From Rhodoferax bucti (GTDB lineage: Bacteria > Pseudomonadota > Gammaproteobacteria > Burkholderiales > Burkholderiaceae_C), in assembly GCF_005876985.1 (NCBI RefSeq), contig NZ_VAHD01000004.1:62001-126000 (forward strand): a DNA stretch of 64,000 bases, written 5' to 3'. The first letter of the stretch is position 1, and every line of letters begins with the position of its first letter. Under the pieces are notes generated by a model. That model saw only the letters and a program-made list of their open reading frames with translations, had not been told where the DNA came from and searched no databases. The translations under genes were made by a program, and so were the position numbers. Positions 1 to 9,278 of the stretch are shown piece after piece.

Positions 1-2
1 CG

Positions 3-245
3 CTGGCCGATGCCGCAGACAAAGACGGTTTGCAGTGGGTACAAGGTGCCCCAAAGGCCAAAGAGAGTCAGTTGCAGTCGGTGCGTGTGGGCTTCAAGCA
101 GGGGCAACTGGCGGCGCTGGAGATCGTGGATAGCTTTGGCCAGCGATCGGTACTGACGTTTAGCAGCTTCGCCGCCAATGTGCCGCTGGACGCCGCCGCC
201 TTTCAGTTCAAGCCGCCTGCCGGGGCAGACGTGGTGCAGCAATAA
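3..245 (+). CDS. lolA: Outer-membrane lipoprotein carrier LolA, C-terminal part
   Basis: The reading frame is open from the window edge, so only about the last 80 residues are present. The segment has the LolA C-terminal pattern: alternating beta strands (LQSVRVGFKQGQLAALEIVD, then QRSVLTFSSFAANV) and a closing FKPPAGADVV, typical of proteobacterial LolA. LolA is the periplasmic chaperone that carries lipoproteins from the LolCDE complex to LolB at the outer membrane. The next gene, rarA, starts 8 bases after the stop; a lolA-rarA order is common in proteobacteria and supports the call. The signal peptide and N-terminal half lie outside the window. Confidence 0.82.
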   Translation: MADAADKDGLQWVQGAPKAKESQLQSVRVGFKQGQLAALEIVDSFGQRSVLTFSSFAANVPLDAAAFQFKPPAGADVVQQ

Positions 246-253
246 GCGCGTCC

Positions 254-1546
254 GTGGCCACCGCACCCAAACACCAGCCGCTGGCAGAGCTGCTGCGCCC
301 CAAGACATTGGGCGAAGTGATCGGCCAGCAGCATTTGCTGGGGGAGGGCATGGCCCTGCGCTTGGCATTTGAGTCCGGCCAACCGCACAGTTGCATTTTG
401 TGGGGCCCGCCTGGCGTCGGCAAAACCACTATCGCCCGCTTGATGGCAGATGCGTTTGATGCGCAGTTCATCACCATCAGCGCGGTGCTGGGCGGCATCA
501 AGGAAATCCGCGAGGCGGTGGACCAGGCCCTGACTGCGCGGGATGGTCTGGAGCAGCGCCGCACCATTGTGTTTGTGGACGAGGTGCACCGCTTCAACAA
601 AAGCCAGCAGGATGCGTTTTTGCCGCATGTGGAGAGTGGCTTGTTCACCTTCATCGGGGCTACGACGGAGAACCCGTCGTTTGAAGTCAATTCGGCGTTG
701 CTTTCTCGAGCTGCCGTTTATGTGCTGCAGCCGCTGGATGCCGAGAGTTTGAAGCAAATTGTGCTTCGAGCGCAGGCGGAGTCTGCGCTACCAGCTATCG
801 AATCCATAGCAATTGACCGGCTGATTGCGTATGCCGATGGCGATGCCCGCCGCCTGCTCAACACGCTGGAAACCCTGGCGATTGCGGCTCGCCAGGAGCA
901 GGTGCCTGACATCACCGATGCCTGGCTGCTCAAGGTGCTGGGCGAGCGCATGCGCCGCTACGACAAGGGCGGCGAGCAGTTTTACGACACTATTTCCGCC
1001 TTGCACAAAAGCGTGCGCGGCTCCGACCCGAATGCCGCGCTGTACTGGTTCACTCGCATGCTCGATGGCGGAGCAGACCCCCGCTACATGGCGCGCCGCT
1101 TTATTCGCATGGCGGCGGAAGACATCGGCCTGGCCGATCCGCGTGCCCTGCGTTTGGCGCTGGATGCCGCAGATGTCTATGAGCGTCTGGGCAGCCCCGA
1201 GGGCGAACTCGCGTTGGCCGAGTGTGTGGTGTATCTGGCCGTGGCGCCCAAGAGCAACGCGGTCTACAAAGCCTTCAACGAAGCCAAGGCTTTCGTGAAG
1301 AAAGACGGCACCCGCCCGGTGCCCATGCACCTGCGCAACGCCCCCACCAAGCTGATGAAAGAGCTGGACTACGGCAAAGGCTACCGCTACGCCCATGACG
1401 AGGAGGGCGGGTTTGCCGCTGGCGAGCGCTACCTGCCCGAGGGCATGCCTGATACCGAGTTTTACCGGCCCGTCGAGCGGGGCCTGGAAATCCGTATTGC
1501 TGAGAAGCTGCGAGATTTGAAACAGCGCAATCAGAAGAAAAACTAA
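254..1546 (+). CDS. rarA: Replication-associated recombination protein A (AAA+ ATPase)
   Basis: A 430-residue protein of normal length for the RarA/MgsA/WRNIP1 family, which acts at stalled replication forks and in recombination. Walker A is GPPGVGKTT at residues 51-59 and Walker B is VFVDEVHRF near 106-114; sensor 1 is GATTENPSF. The C-terminal tetramerisation region (DLKQRNQKK end) is intact. The start is GTG at 254, eight bases after lolA, which suggests co-transcription. Residues of about 171-187 (RAQAESALPAIESIAI) are encoded by a copy of the dispersed double-hairpin repeat, so this stretch may be less conserved than its surroundings. The assignment is secure. Confidence 0.95.
   Translation: MATAPKHQPLAELLRPKTLGEVIGQQHLLGEGMALRLAFESGQPHSCILWGPPGVGKTTIARLMADAFDAQFITISAVLGGIKEIREAVDQALTARDGLEQRRTIVFVDEVHRFNKSQQDAFLPHVESGLFTFIGATTENPSFEVNSALLSRAAVYVLQPLDAESLKQIVLRAQAESALPAIESIAIDRLIAYADGDARRLLNTLETLAIAARQEQVPDITDAWLLKVLGERMRRYDKGGEQFYDTISALHKSVRGSDPNAALYWFTRMLDGGADPRYMARRFIRMAAEDIGLADPRALRLALDAADVYERLGSPEGELALAECVVYLAVAPKSNAVYKAFNEAKAFVKKDGTRPVPMHLRNAPTKLMKELDYGKGYRYAHDEEGGFAAGERYLPEGMPDTEFYRPVERGLEIRIAEKLRDLKQRNQKKN
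767..814 (+). repeat. Dispersed double-hairpin repeat, copy 1 (inside rarA)
   Basis: Shows the right half of the repeat well: TCTGCGCTA, CAGCTATC, then CCATAGCAA, with the short hairpin GCTAT/ATAGC. The left half (AGCGCAGGCGGAG) is degenerate. It is read through in frame as part of RarA. Confidence 0.6.
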
Positions 1547-1727
1547 TAGTGCATGAAATGCGATATGAGTTGCCAAATCGGCATGAGACTCAAGGGTAAA
1601 CCCACCCTGTACCCCCGAGACCCTCTGGTCTGACCTCGCTAGAATCGCGGCACTGCTTTGGCCTGCACCGCCAGTGAACCTGACGTGGCAGGCTTATTGC
1701 TTTCGATGGTCTAACGCCACCAGTGTT

Positions 1728-1743
1728 AACGGCCATGGCCGTT
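1728..1743. promoter_or_regulatory. 16-bp perfect palindrome before livH
   Basis: AACGGCCATGGCCGTT is a perfect inverted repeat ending 26 bases before the livH start. It lies in the 223-base gap between rarA and livH, where the livHMGF promoter should be. A 16-bp palindrome here could be an operator; no known regulator site is recognised, so the function is inferred from position only. Confidence 0.35.
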
Positions 1744-1769
1744 CGCACACAAGAACAACGGAGTTTTCT

Positions 1770-2699
1770 ATGGATATTTTGATACAGCAGATCATCAATG
1801 GTCTGGTGCTGGGTAGCATGTATGCGCTCATCGCACTCGGCTATACGATGGTGTACGGCATCATCAATTTGATTAACTTTGCCCACGGCGAAGTGGTGAT
1901 GGTGGGAGCCCTGACCAGTTGGACCATCATCGGTTTGATGCAAGAGTCCATGCCCGGCACCCCCGGCCCTGTGATTCTGCTGATTGCGCTGGTGATTGCC
2001 TGCGTTGTCGCAGCCGCTCTGAACTTTGTGATTGAAAAGGTGGCTTACCGCCCCTTGCGTAACAGCCCCAAGCTGGCTCCCCTGATCACGGCCATCGGCA
2101 TGTCCATCTTGCTGCAGACCCTGGCCATGATCATCTGGAAGCCCAACTACAAGTCTTACCCTACCTTGTTGCCCGGTAACCCGATTGATATTGGCGGCGC
2201 GGTGATCACGCCGACGCAGGTCATGATTCTGGGCGTGACGGCCGCCTCTCTGGCCGTGCTGATGTGGCTGGTCAACTACACCAAGGTCGGCCGTGCCATG
2301 CGCGCTACGGCAGAGAACCCCCGCGTTGCTGCCCTGATGGGTGTGAAGCCTGACGTGGTCATTTCCGCCACCTTCATCATTGGCGCTGTGCTGGCGGCCA
2401 TTGCGGGTGTGATGTATGCCTCCAACTACGGCACTGCGCAGCACGCCATGGGCTTTTTGCCTGGCTTGAAGGCGTTCACGGCAGCGGTGTTCGGCGGTAT
2501 CGGCAACCTGGCCGGTGCGGTGGTGGGTGCCTTGTTGCTGGGCTTGATTGAAGCCATCGGCGCGGGCTACATCGGCCAGCTGACCGGTGGTGTGCTGGGT
2601 AGCCATTACTCGGACATCTTTGCTTTTATCGTGTTGATCATTGTGCTGACTCTGCGTCCTTCCGGTTTGCTGGGTGAGCGCGTTGCGGACCGTGCCTGA
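1770..2699 (+). CDS. livH: Branched-chain amino-acid ABC transporter, permease LivH
   Basis: A 309-residue inner-membrane permease with eight or so hydrophobic segments, starting MDILIQQIINGLVLGSMYAL, the standard LivH N-terminus. GVMYASNYGTAQHAMGF and the FGGIGNLAGAVVGALLLG loop are family signatures. An upstream in-frame start at 1674 is possible, but the ATG at 1770 has a good ribosome site (ACGGAG) and matches family length. First gene of livH-livM-livG-livF, all on the plus strand. The periplasmic binding protein (LivK/LivJ) is not in this window, so substrate cannot be set beyond branched-chain or other hydrophobic amino acids and related amides. Confidence 0.93.
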   Translation: MDILIQQIINGLVLGSMYALIALGYTMVYGIINLINFAHGEVVMVGALTSWTIIGLMQESMPGTPGPVILLIALVIACVVAAALNFVIEKVAYRPLRNSPKLAPLITAIGMSILLQTLAMIIWKPNYKSYPTLLPGNPIDIGGAVITPTQVMILGVTAASLAVLMWLVNYTKVGRAMRATAENPRVAALMGVKPDVVISATFIIGAVLAAIAGVMYASNYGTAQHAMGFLPGLKAFTAAVFGGIGNLAGAVVGALLLGLIEAIGAGYIGQLTGGVLGSHYSDIFAFIVLIIVLTLRPSGLLGERVADRA

Positions 2700-2712
2700 G
2701 GAGAACCTGCAC

Positions 2713-3798
2713 ATGAACCCCCAAAAACGTCTTTTGACCATGCTGCTCTGCGCAGCGGGCTTGCTGATTCTTCCTTTCGTGCTGCAAGGCTTTGGTAACG
2801 CATGGGTGCGTATTGCCGATATGGCGCTGCTGTTTGTGTTGCTCTCGCTGGGCTTGAACATTGTGGTCGGCTATGCCGGCTTGCTGGACTTGGGCTATGT
2901 GGCGTTTTTCGCCATCGGTGCTTACATGTACGGCCTGATGTCCTCGCCCCATTTGATCGAGACCTTTCCGGCGATTGCAGCCATGTTCCCCGATGGCATG
3001 CACACCCCGCTGTGGGTAGTGATTCCGCTGGGTGCCGCTCTGGCGGGTATTTTTGGTGTGCTGCTCGGCGCGCCTACCCTGCGTTTGCGGGGCGACTACC
3101 TGGCCATCGTGACTCTGGGCTTCGGTGAAATCATCCGTGTGTTCATGAACAACCTGGATCACCCCGTCAACATCACCAACGGCCCCAAAGGCATTAACCA
3201 GATCGACCCGCTGCACTTCTTTGGCCTGAATCTGGGCAAGAAGCTGATGATCGGCGAGATTGAAGTGGCCTCGGTGACTCTCTATTACTACCTGTTCCTT
3301 ACTTTGGTAGTCATCAGCGTGATCATTTCCCACCGCTTGGAGTTGTCCCGCGTGGGCCGTGCCTGGATGGCTATTCGTGAAGACGAAATCGCCGCCAAGG
3401 CGATGGGCATCAACACCCGCAACATGAAGTTGCTGGCCTTCGGCATGGGCGCAACCTTCGGTGGTGTGTCCGGCGCCATGTTTGCTTCTTTCCAGGGTTT
3501 CATCTCTCCCGAGTCTTTCAGCTTGATGGAGTCGGTGATGATCGTGGCCATGGTGGTATTGGGCGGTGTGGGTCACTTGCCCGGCGTGATTTTGGGTGCG
3601 GTGCTGTTGGCTGCGCTGCCTGAAGTTTTGCGCTACGTGGCAGGCCCTCTGCAAACCATGACCGATGGTCGACTGGATGCCTCCATCCTCCGCCAGTTGC
3701 TGATTGCGCTGGCCATGATCAGCGTGATGCTGCTGCGCCCCCGTGGTCTGTGGCCTTCGCCTGAGCACGGCAAGTCCTTGCAAAACGCCAAGAGCTGA
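2713..3798 (+). CDS. livM: Branched-chain amino-acid ABC transporter, permease LivM
   Basis: A 361-residue membrane protein with many hydrophobic segments and the LivM hallmarks NIVVGYAGLLDLGYVAFFAI, LRLRGDYLAIVTLGFGEI and the late FGGVSGAMFASFQGFISPESF. It is the second permease subunit of the HAAT-type importer. The ATG at 2713 is preceded by TGAGGAGAAC, a strong ribosome site that overlaps the livH stop region, so the in-frame start at 2674 inside livH is less likely. The gap to livH is 13 bases, which points to translational coupling in one operon. Confidence 0.93.
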   Translation: MNPQKRLLTMLLCAAGLLILPFVLQGFGNAWVRIADMALLFVLLSLGLNIVVGYAGLLDLGYVAFFAIGAYMYGLMSSPHLIETFPAIAAMFPDGMHTPLWVVIPLGAALAGIFGVLLGAPTLRLRGDYLAIVTLGFGEIIRVFMNNLDHPVNITNGPKGINQIDPLHFFGLNLGKKLMIGEIEVASVTLYYYLFLTLVVISVIISHRLELSRVGRAWMAIREDEIAAKAMGINTRNMKLLAFGMGATFGGVSGAMFASFQGFISPESFSLMESVMIVAMVVLGGVGHLPGVILGAVLLAALPEVLRYVAGPLQTMTDGRLDASILRQLLIALAMISVMLLRPRGLWPSPEHGKSLQNAKS

Positions 3799-3857
3799 AC
3801 TTTGCGAGCTTCCCGCTGCCAGCGTGCAGCGGGGAACTTCAACTGATTGGAATACCT

Positions 3858-4628
3858 ATGACAGATACAGTATTGAACGTCTCCGGCGTCTCCAAGCGCT
3901 TCGGTGGCTTGCAGGCCTTGAGCGATGTGGGCATCAAGATTGAGCGCGGCCAGGTATACGGCCTGATCGGCCCGAACGGTGCCGGCAAGACCACCTTCTT
4001 CAATGTGCTGACCGGCTTGTACACACCGGATAGCGGCAAATTTGAACTGGCCGGCAAACCATACCAACCGACAGCGGTTCACACCGTGGCCAAAGCCGGT
4101 ATTGCCCGCACTTTCCAGAACATCCGCTTGTTCGCTGAAATGACAGCCTTGGAAAACGTGATGGTGGGTCGCCATATCCGCACCCACTCCGGTTTGCTGG
4201 GCGCCGTGTTCCGCACCCCCGGCTTCAAGGCGGAAGAATTGGCGATCGCCAAGCGCGCCCAAGAGCTGCTGGACTATGTGGGCATCGGCAAATTCGCTGA
4301 TTACAAATCCCGGACATTGAGCTACGGTGACCAGCGCCGCTTGGAAATCGCCCGTGCACTGGCCACGGATCCCCAGCTGATTGCGCTGGATGAGCCTGCT
4401 GCCGGTATGAATGCGACCGAAAAAGTCATGCTGCGCGAGCTGATTGATCGCATCCGCAAGGACAACCGTACCATTTTGCTGATCGAACACGATGTGAAGC
4501 TGGTGATGGGCCTGTGCGATCGCGTCACGGTGCTGGACTACGGCAAACAAATTGCCGAAGGTACCCCTGCAGACATTCTGAAAAACGAAAAAGTGATTGA
4601 GGCCTACTTGGGCACGAGCGGCCACTAA
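3858..4628 (+). CDS. livG: Branched-chain amino-acid ABC transporter, ATPase LivG
   Basis: A 256-residue ABC ATPase. Walker A is GPNGAGKTT at 38-46 with the A-loop region at KRFGGLQALSDV; the signature is LSYGDQRRLEIARAL and Walker B is LIALDEPAAGMN. The variant LSYGDQ in place of LSGGQ is normal for LivG, and the LivG-specific insertion (NVMVGRHIRTHSG) is present. It pairs with LivF to energise LivHM. It starts 59 bases after livM; the gap contains a GC-rich inverted segment (GCTTCCCGCTGCCAG / GCAGCGGGGAA) that could modulate read-through. Confidence 0.94.
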   Translation: MTDTVLNVSGVSKRFGGLQALSDVGIKIERGQVYGLIGPNGAGKTTFFNVLTGLYTPDSGKFELAGKPYQPTAVHTVAKAGIARTFQNIRLFAEMTALENVMVGRHIRTHSGLLGAVFRTPGFKAEELAIAKRAQELLDYVGIGKFADYKSRTLSYGDQRRLEIARALATDPQLIALDEPAAGMNATEKVMLRELIDRIRKDNRTILLIEHDVKLVMGLCDRVTVLDYGKQIAEGTPADILKNEKVIEAYLGTSGH

Positions 4629-4638
4629 GGATTAACGT

Positions 4639-5358
<720 letters not shown>

Positions 5359-5376
5359 GTTTCCAAGCGCTTAAAA

Positions 5377-5408
5377 CAAAGGCCGCCGGCTTACACCGGC
5401 GGCCTTTG
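5377..5408. terminator. Bidirectional rho-independent terminator
   Basis: A perfect 13-bp stem (CAAAGGCCGCCGG and its complement) with a 6-base loop, flanked by short A and T runs. It sits between the ends of livF (+) and the ferredoxin-type reductase (-) and can serve both. Confidence 0.92.
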
Positions 5409-5412
5409 TCGT

Positions 5413-6462
5413 TCAGGCAGAGGCTTTATCCGCCTCGGAAGTAAAGGCGTCTGCAAAAAACTCTTCTTCCGGCAATCCTGCATTTGCCACGAAGTCCCGT
5501 TTGGCGGACTCGATCACGATGGGAGCGCCGCAGGCATAGACTTGGTAGGCGCTCAGGTCTGTAAAGTCAGCCAACACTGCCTGGTGCACAAAGCCGGTTT
5601 GGCCTGTCCAAGCGTCTTCCGGAAGCGCATCTGACACGACTGGCACGTAGGCCAAGGTAGGCATCTGCTTTTGGACGTCCTTCACCCAAGTGTCCATGTA
5701 AAGGTCTTGTGGACGGCGGCCACCCCAATACAGGCTTGCTTTGCGCGTAATGCCTTGAGCCAGCATGTGCTCCAGCAGCGCCTTGATGGGCGCAAAGCCA
5801 GTGCCAGAGGCCAGCAGGATCATGGGTTTGTCGGAGTCTTCCCGCAGGAAGAAAGACCCATGAGGCCCCTCCACCCGCAGAATTTCTTTTTCCTTCATGG
5901 CGCCGAATACGTGGTCGGTGAATTTGCCACCGGGCATATGGCGAATGTGCAGTTCCAGAGTGTTGCCCTGCGGCGCATTGGCCATGGAGTAGCTGCGGCG
6001 CGCGCCATCGCGGAGCAAGAATTCAATGTACTGACCGGCGCGATACAAAAACGTGTCGTTCGCTGGCAGTTGAAGTTGCAGCACCATGACGTCGTCAGAC
6101 ACCTTTTGTAGGGTCGTCACACGGGTAGGCATCTTTTTGATCGGCAAAGCACCTTCTGCTGACACCTGTCTGGATTCCAGCACCACATCGGAGGTAGCGG
6201 TCGCACAGCAGGTCAACACCAGTCCTTGCGCTTCTTCCTCGGGGCTCAGTGCCTTTGCTTGATGGGCGCCGTGCACCACGCTTCCGGACAGCATCCTGCA
6301 TTTGCAGGAGCCACATGCGCCGTCTTTGCAACCATAGGGCAGGCCTACCCCTTGGCGTATGCCTGCAGCCAGCAGCGTTTCGTCGCTGTGTGTGCTGAAG
6401 GTGCGTCCGCTGGGCTGCACGGCAACAGAAAAAGTCATGGTGGCGGATGCGGTCTCGCTCAT
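5413..6462 (-). CDS. 2Fe-2S ferredoxin-type NAD(P)H:flavin oxidoreductase (CDP-6-deoxyglucoseen reductase-like)
   Basis: A 349-residue electron-transfer protein. An N-terminal plant-type ferredoxin domain has cluster cysteines at about 45, 50 and 53 (GCKDGACGSC) and a distal one at 85 (LTCCA). It is followed by a ferredoxin-NADP reductase module: flavin motif RRSYSMANAP, NAD-binding GTGFAPIKALLEH and the C-terminal CGAP. This order is that of the AscD/benzoate dioxygenase reductase class, and homologues are often named CDP-6-deoxy-delta-3,4-glucoseen reductase even outside sugar loci. No partner oxygenase or deoxysugar gene is nearby, so the physiological acceptor is unknown. The ATG at 6462 is chosen over one 33 bases upstream because the homology-like region begins at MSETASATMTFSV. 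Confidence 0.85.
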   Translation of the reverse strand: MSETASATMTFSVAVQPSGRTFSTHSDETLLAAGIRQGVGLPYGCKDGACGSCKCRMLSGSVVHGAHQAKALSPEEEAQGLVLTCCATATSDVVLESRQVSAEGALPIKKMPTRVTTLQKVSDDVMVLQLQLPANDTFLYRAGQYIEFLLRDGARRSYSMANAPQGNTLELHIRHMPGGKFTDHVFGAMKEKEILRVEGPHGSFFLREDSDKPMILLASGTGFAPIKALLEHMLAQGITRKASLYWGGRRPQDLYMDTWVKDVQKQMPTLAYVPVVSDALPEDAWTGQTGFVHQAVLADFTDLSAYQVYACGAPIVIESAKRDFVANAGLPEEEFFADAFTSEADKASA

Positions 6463-6504
6463 CTTCGGTATCCTAGGTGGCTGCTTTGTCAACAACCCTC
6501 GATT

Positions 6505-7446
6505 TTGCCTTCAAACCAATCCCCCCTCGGTGCGCTCCCGGCGCGGTTCAGACGACCGCGTGTGCTGGTGGTCGGTTGCGGCGATGTGGCGATGCGCGCC
6601 ATTCGACAGTCCGGTTCGCACATTCGTTGGATGGCGCTCACCTCCAGCGAAGAACGCATTGCTGAGCTCCGTAAAGCCGGTGTGATGCCTTTGCTGGGCA
6701 ATCTGGATAAGGCGTCCAGCCTGAGAAGATTGGCAGGCTTGGGCAGCCGTTTGATGTACCTGGCGCCGCCGCCCACGGAAGGATGGACCGATCCGCGCGC
6801 CGCAGCCTTAACCCGGGTACTTCGATTGCGCAGTCCCTTGCACTCCGCGGTCTATGGTTCGACGACCGGGGTCTATGGTGATTGCTCCGGTGAATGGGTC
6901 TCAGAGACGCGAGCTGTATCCCCGCAAACCCCTCGCGCGCAGCGCCGTGTGCATGCGGAAGCTGTGTTGCGCACATGGGGCAAGGCCACGGGCACGCCCA
7001 TGGCGGTGCTGCGGATTCCAGGTATCTATTCGCCGGACCGGGAGGGTGGGACACCTCGAACCAGATTGCAAAAAGGCACACCGGTACTCCAGCCCCAAGA
7101 CGACGTGTACACCAACCATATCCATGCGGATGACCTAGCCCGTGCTTGCATGCGGGCGCTCTGGGCGGGCGCTCCCCAGCGAATCTACAACGTGAGCGAC
7201 GACACCCAACTGAAAATGGGGGATTACTTCGACATGGCGGCAGACTTGTACGGTTTGCCACGCCCGCCCCGTGTGGCACGAGACAGTGCCCAAAAGCAGC
7301 TGCCTGTCATGTTGTTGAGCTTCATGAGTGAGTCACGCCGTATCGACAATCAGCGCATGAAGACTGAGCTTCGGTTGCGATTGCGTTACCCGGATGTGGC
7401 TGCCGGCTTAATTAATGTCAGTGCCCTTCAGCCCGTAGAGCTTTAG
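6505..7446 (+). CDS. NAD-dependent epimerase/dehydratase family protein (extended SDR)
   Basis: About 313 residues with an N-terminal Rossmann segment RVLVVGCGDVAMRAIR and the SDR-like YGSTTGVYGDCSGEWV, HAEAVLRTW and IHADDLARACMRAL. This is the small YeeZ-like branch of the atypical SDRs, of uncertain substrate. The canonical Tyr-x3-Lys is not clear, as expected for this branch. The start is uncertain: no ATG fits, TTG at 6505 is the best placed, and GTG at 6562 would cut into the Rossmann strand. It is divergent from the reductase, only 42 bases away, so promoters must overlap. Its 3' end overlaps the PAP2 gene by 39 bases, tail to tail. Confidence 0.75.
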   Translation: MPSNQSPLGALPARFRRPRVLVVGCGDVAMRAIRQSGSHIRWMALTSSEERIAELRKAGVMPLLGNLDKASSLRRLAGLGSRLMYLAPPPTEGWTDPRAAALTRVLRLRSPLHSAVYGSTTGVYGDCSGEWVSETRAVSPQTPRAQRRVHAEAVLRTWGKATGTPMAVLRIPGIYSPDREGGTPRTRLQKGTPVLQPQDDVYTNHIHADDLARACMRALWAGAPQRIYNVSDDTQLKMGDYFDMAADLYGLPRPPRVARDSAQKQLPVMLLSFMSESRRIDNQRMKTELRLRLRYPDVAAGLINVSALQPVEL

Positions 7447-8106
7447 TAGCAGCTGCCAGACAAGCCAGCTGCTCATCAGCGTGATCGGGTAGGCCCATAG
7501 CACATCGCTCAACCAGTGGGCGACCGCTGACATGCGGGAGAAGCCGATGGCAAGTCCGGAAACAGTCCCTATCACTAACCACACCTTGCGCCTGCGCGCA
7601 TGGATCAACATCAGGCTGCTGAAGAAGAAGCCACAGGCCACGTGCCCGCTGACAAAAGAGCAGTTGTTGTCGCATTGGTCCGTCATCACCGCAGCACGGG
7701 TGAACTGCTGGGTACCACCAAAATTTTCGACTTGGTAGGGGCGGGCACGTTGCCAGTGCTCCTTGAAACCCCAGTTGACCACCGCACCGGGGCCGGCAAT
7801 GCCGGCGCAAACCACAAAAGCCAGCGGCAAGCGCCAAGCCTTCCATCGCTGCGCAAAGTGCGAGACGAGCCATGCGATTGCGCAAATGGCCAACATGGTC
7901 CGGAATGCGGCTGGCATCCAGGCATTGATCCATTCCACCCACCACCAGCTGACCGAATCAATGGTGGGTGTGGCGCCGGTAAAAAGAGCCGCGGCGCGAA
8001 GGTCCAGTTCCGGCCAGATTGTGGGTATCAGCGCCACCAGAACCGAAGCCGCCACCAGTTTCCAGAACAGGGCAGGTGTGCGATCTTCTGTGGAGTGCAT
8101 GGACAT
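7408..8106 (-). CDS. PAP2-family membrane phosphatase
   Basis: About 232 residues, with several hydrophobic helices and the three acid-phosphatase motifs: K-x6-RP as KEHWQRARP, SGH as SFVSGHVA, and SR-x5-H-x3-D as SRMSAVAHWLSDVL. Family members dephosphorylate lipid pyrophosphates or phosphatidic acid, or act on lipid A, at the outer face of the inner membrane; the exact substrate cannot be read here. The open frame continues upstream through the tRNA-Leu gene, so the real start must be one of the methionines at 8106 or 8100 (MSMHSTEDRTP). No strong ribosome site is seen at either. The 3' end overlaps the facing epimerase gene. Confidence 0.85.
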   Translation of the reverse strand: MSMHSTEDRTPALFWKLVAASVLVALIPTIWPELDLRAAALFTGATPTIDSVSWWWVEWINAWMPAAFRTMLAICAIAWLVSHFAQRWKAWRLPLAFVVCAGIAGPGAVVNWGFKEHWQRARPYQVENFGGTQQFTRAAVMTDQCDNNCSFVSGHVACGFFFSSLMLIHARRRKVWLVIGTVSGLAIGFSRMSAVAHWLSDVLWAYPITLMSSWLVWQLLLKLYGLKGTDIN

Positions 8107-8200
8107 GGTGCGTGGGAGGGACACAGAAAGCAGATTGTGATGCAAGCCGTTTCGGGCGTACGCCGGATCGGGACATTGCCGGTGGACTAGCAGACAAAGA

Positions 8201-8233
8201 AAAAGCCGAATGTCTTTGGGACATTCGGCTTTT
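8201..8233 (-). terminator. Rho-independent terminator of tRNA-Leu
   Basis: A perfect 14-bp stem (AAAAGCCGAATGTC and complement) with a 5-base loop, starting a few bases after the 3' end of the tRNA on the minus strand and followed by a T-rich tract. Confidence 0.88.
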
Positions 8234-8236
8234 ATC

Positions 8237-8321
8237 TGGTGCCCAGGGCCGGACTCGAACCGGCACGCCTTGCGGCGGGGGATTTTGAGTCCCCTGAGTC
8301 TACCAATTTCACCACCTGGGC
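8237..8321 (-). tRNA. tRNA-Leu (anticodon CAA)
   Basis: On the minus strand the gene begins GCCCAGGTGGTGAAATTGG and ends with a paired CCTGGGC, discriminator A and an encoded CCA. The anticodon loop CTCAAAA sits between GGGGA and TCCCC, so the anticodon is CAA (reads UUG). The long variable arm after the anticodon stem and the 85-base length fit class II tRNA-Leu. The T arm GGTTCGAGTCC is standard. Confidence 0.96.
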
Positions 8322-8360
8322 AGGTATTTTGTGAAGCACGAATTATGGCACATTTACGGC

Positions 8361-9263
8361 ATGAAATATCCAACTATTGAAGAAGCAATCGGAAAAACAC
8401 CTTTGGTGGCCCTGCAACGCATTCAGGCCGCGGACAACCAGGTGCGCAACAACGTACTGCTGGGCAAGCTAGAGGGCAACAACCCTGCGGGTTCGGTGAA
8501 AGACCGCCCCGCACTCTCCATGATCCAGCGCGCCCAGGAGCGCGGCGATATCCAGCCCGGCGATACGCTGATAGAGGCCACGTCAGGCAACACTGGCATT
8601 GCGCTGGCCATGGCGGCTGCGGTCAAGGGTTACCGCATGATTTTGATCATGCCGGAAGACCTGTCCATCGAGCGGGCGCAGACCATGAAAGCGTTTGGCG
8701 CCGAGTTGATCCTCACGCCCAAAAGTGGTGGCATGGAGTACGCGCGCGACCTCGCCGAACAGATGCAGCGCGAGGGCAAGGGCCGCGTGCTCGACCAGTT
8801 TGCCAACGGCGACAACCCGCGAATCCATTACGAAACGACAGGCCCCGAGATCTGGGAACAAACCGGCGGACGGATTACCCACTTCGTGAGCGCCATGGGA
8901 ACGACGGGCACGATTACCGGTGTTTCTCGCTTTTTGAAAGAAAAGAACCCGGCTATTCGCATCATCGGCGCACAGCCTTCTGAAGGCTCGCGTATTCCTG
9001 GCATCCGCAAGTGGCCACAGGAATATTTGCCCAAGATCTACGACCCGTCCAATGTGGATGAGCTGATCTATGTGAGCCAAGGCGATGCGGAAGACATGTG
9101 CCGGCGTTTGGCCCGGGAAGAGGGTATTTTCGGTGGCATCTCTGCCGCAGGCGCGTGCTGGGTGGCGCAAGAAATTGCCAAGCGTGAACGGGATGCGGTG
9201 ATCGTGTTCATCGTCTGCGACCGGGGCGACCGTTATCTCTCGACAGGTGTGTTTCCGGCCTGA
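8361..9263 (+). CDS. cysM: Cysteine synthase B (O-acetylserine sulfhydrylase)
   Basis: A 300-residue PLP enzyme that makes cysteine (or S-sulfocysteine with thiosulfate) from O-acetylserine. The PLP lysine is in NPAGSVKDRP (Lys47), the phosphate loop is EATSGNTGIALAM and the second glycine-rich loop is SAMGTTGTITGVSRFL. The C-terminal GIFGGISAAGACWVAQ and the shorter length than CysK indicate the CysM branch. The ATG at 8361 is chosen over one at 8331 because MKYPTIEEAIGKTPLV is the family N-terminus. It is divergent from the tRNA-Leu gene, about 40 bases away. Confidence 0.94.
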   Translation: MKYPTIEEAIGKTPLVALQRIQAADNQVRNNVLLGKLEGNNPAGSVKDRPALSMIQRAQERGDIQPGDTLIEATSGNTGIALAMAAAVKGYRMILIMPEDLSIERAQTMKAFGAELILTPKSGGMEYARDLAEQMQREGKGRVLDQFANGDNPRIHYETTGPEIWEQTGGRITHFVSAMGTTGTITGVSRFLKEKNPAIRIIGAQPSEGSRIPGIRKWPQEYLPKIYDPSNVDELIYVSQGDAEDMCRRLAREEGIFGGISAAGACWVAQEIAKRERDAVIVFIVCDRGDRYLSTGVFPA

Positions 9264-9278
9264 GTTTATGAGTCAACT

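Noticed and set aside
1590-2861. Long minus-strand open frame opposite livH (and a similar one opposite livM)
   Set aside because: Histidine- and glutamine-rich antisense translation of real genes on the plus strand; no start signal or domain.
8107-8373. N-terminal extension of the PAP2 frame
   Set aside because: It would translate through the tRNA-Leu gene and its terminator; the real start is at 8106 or 8100.
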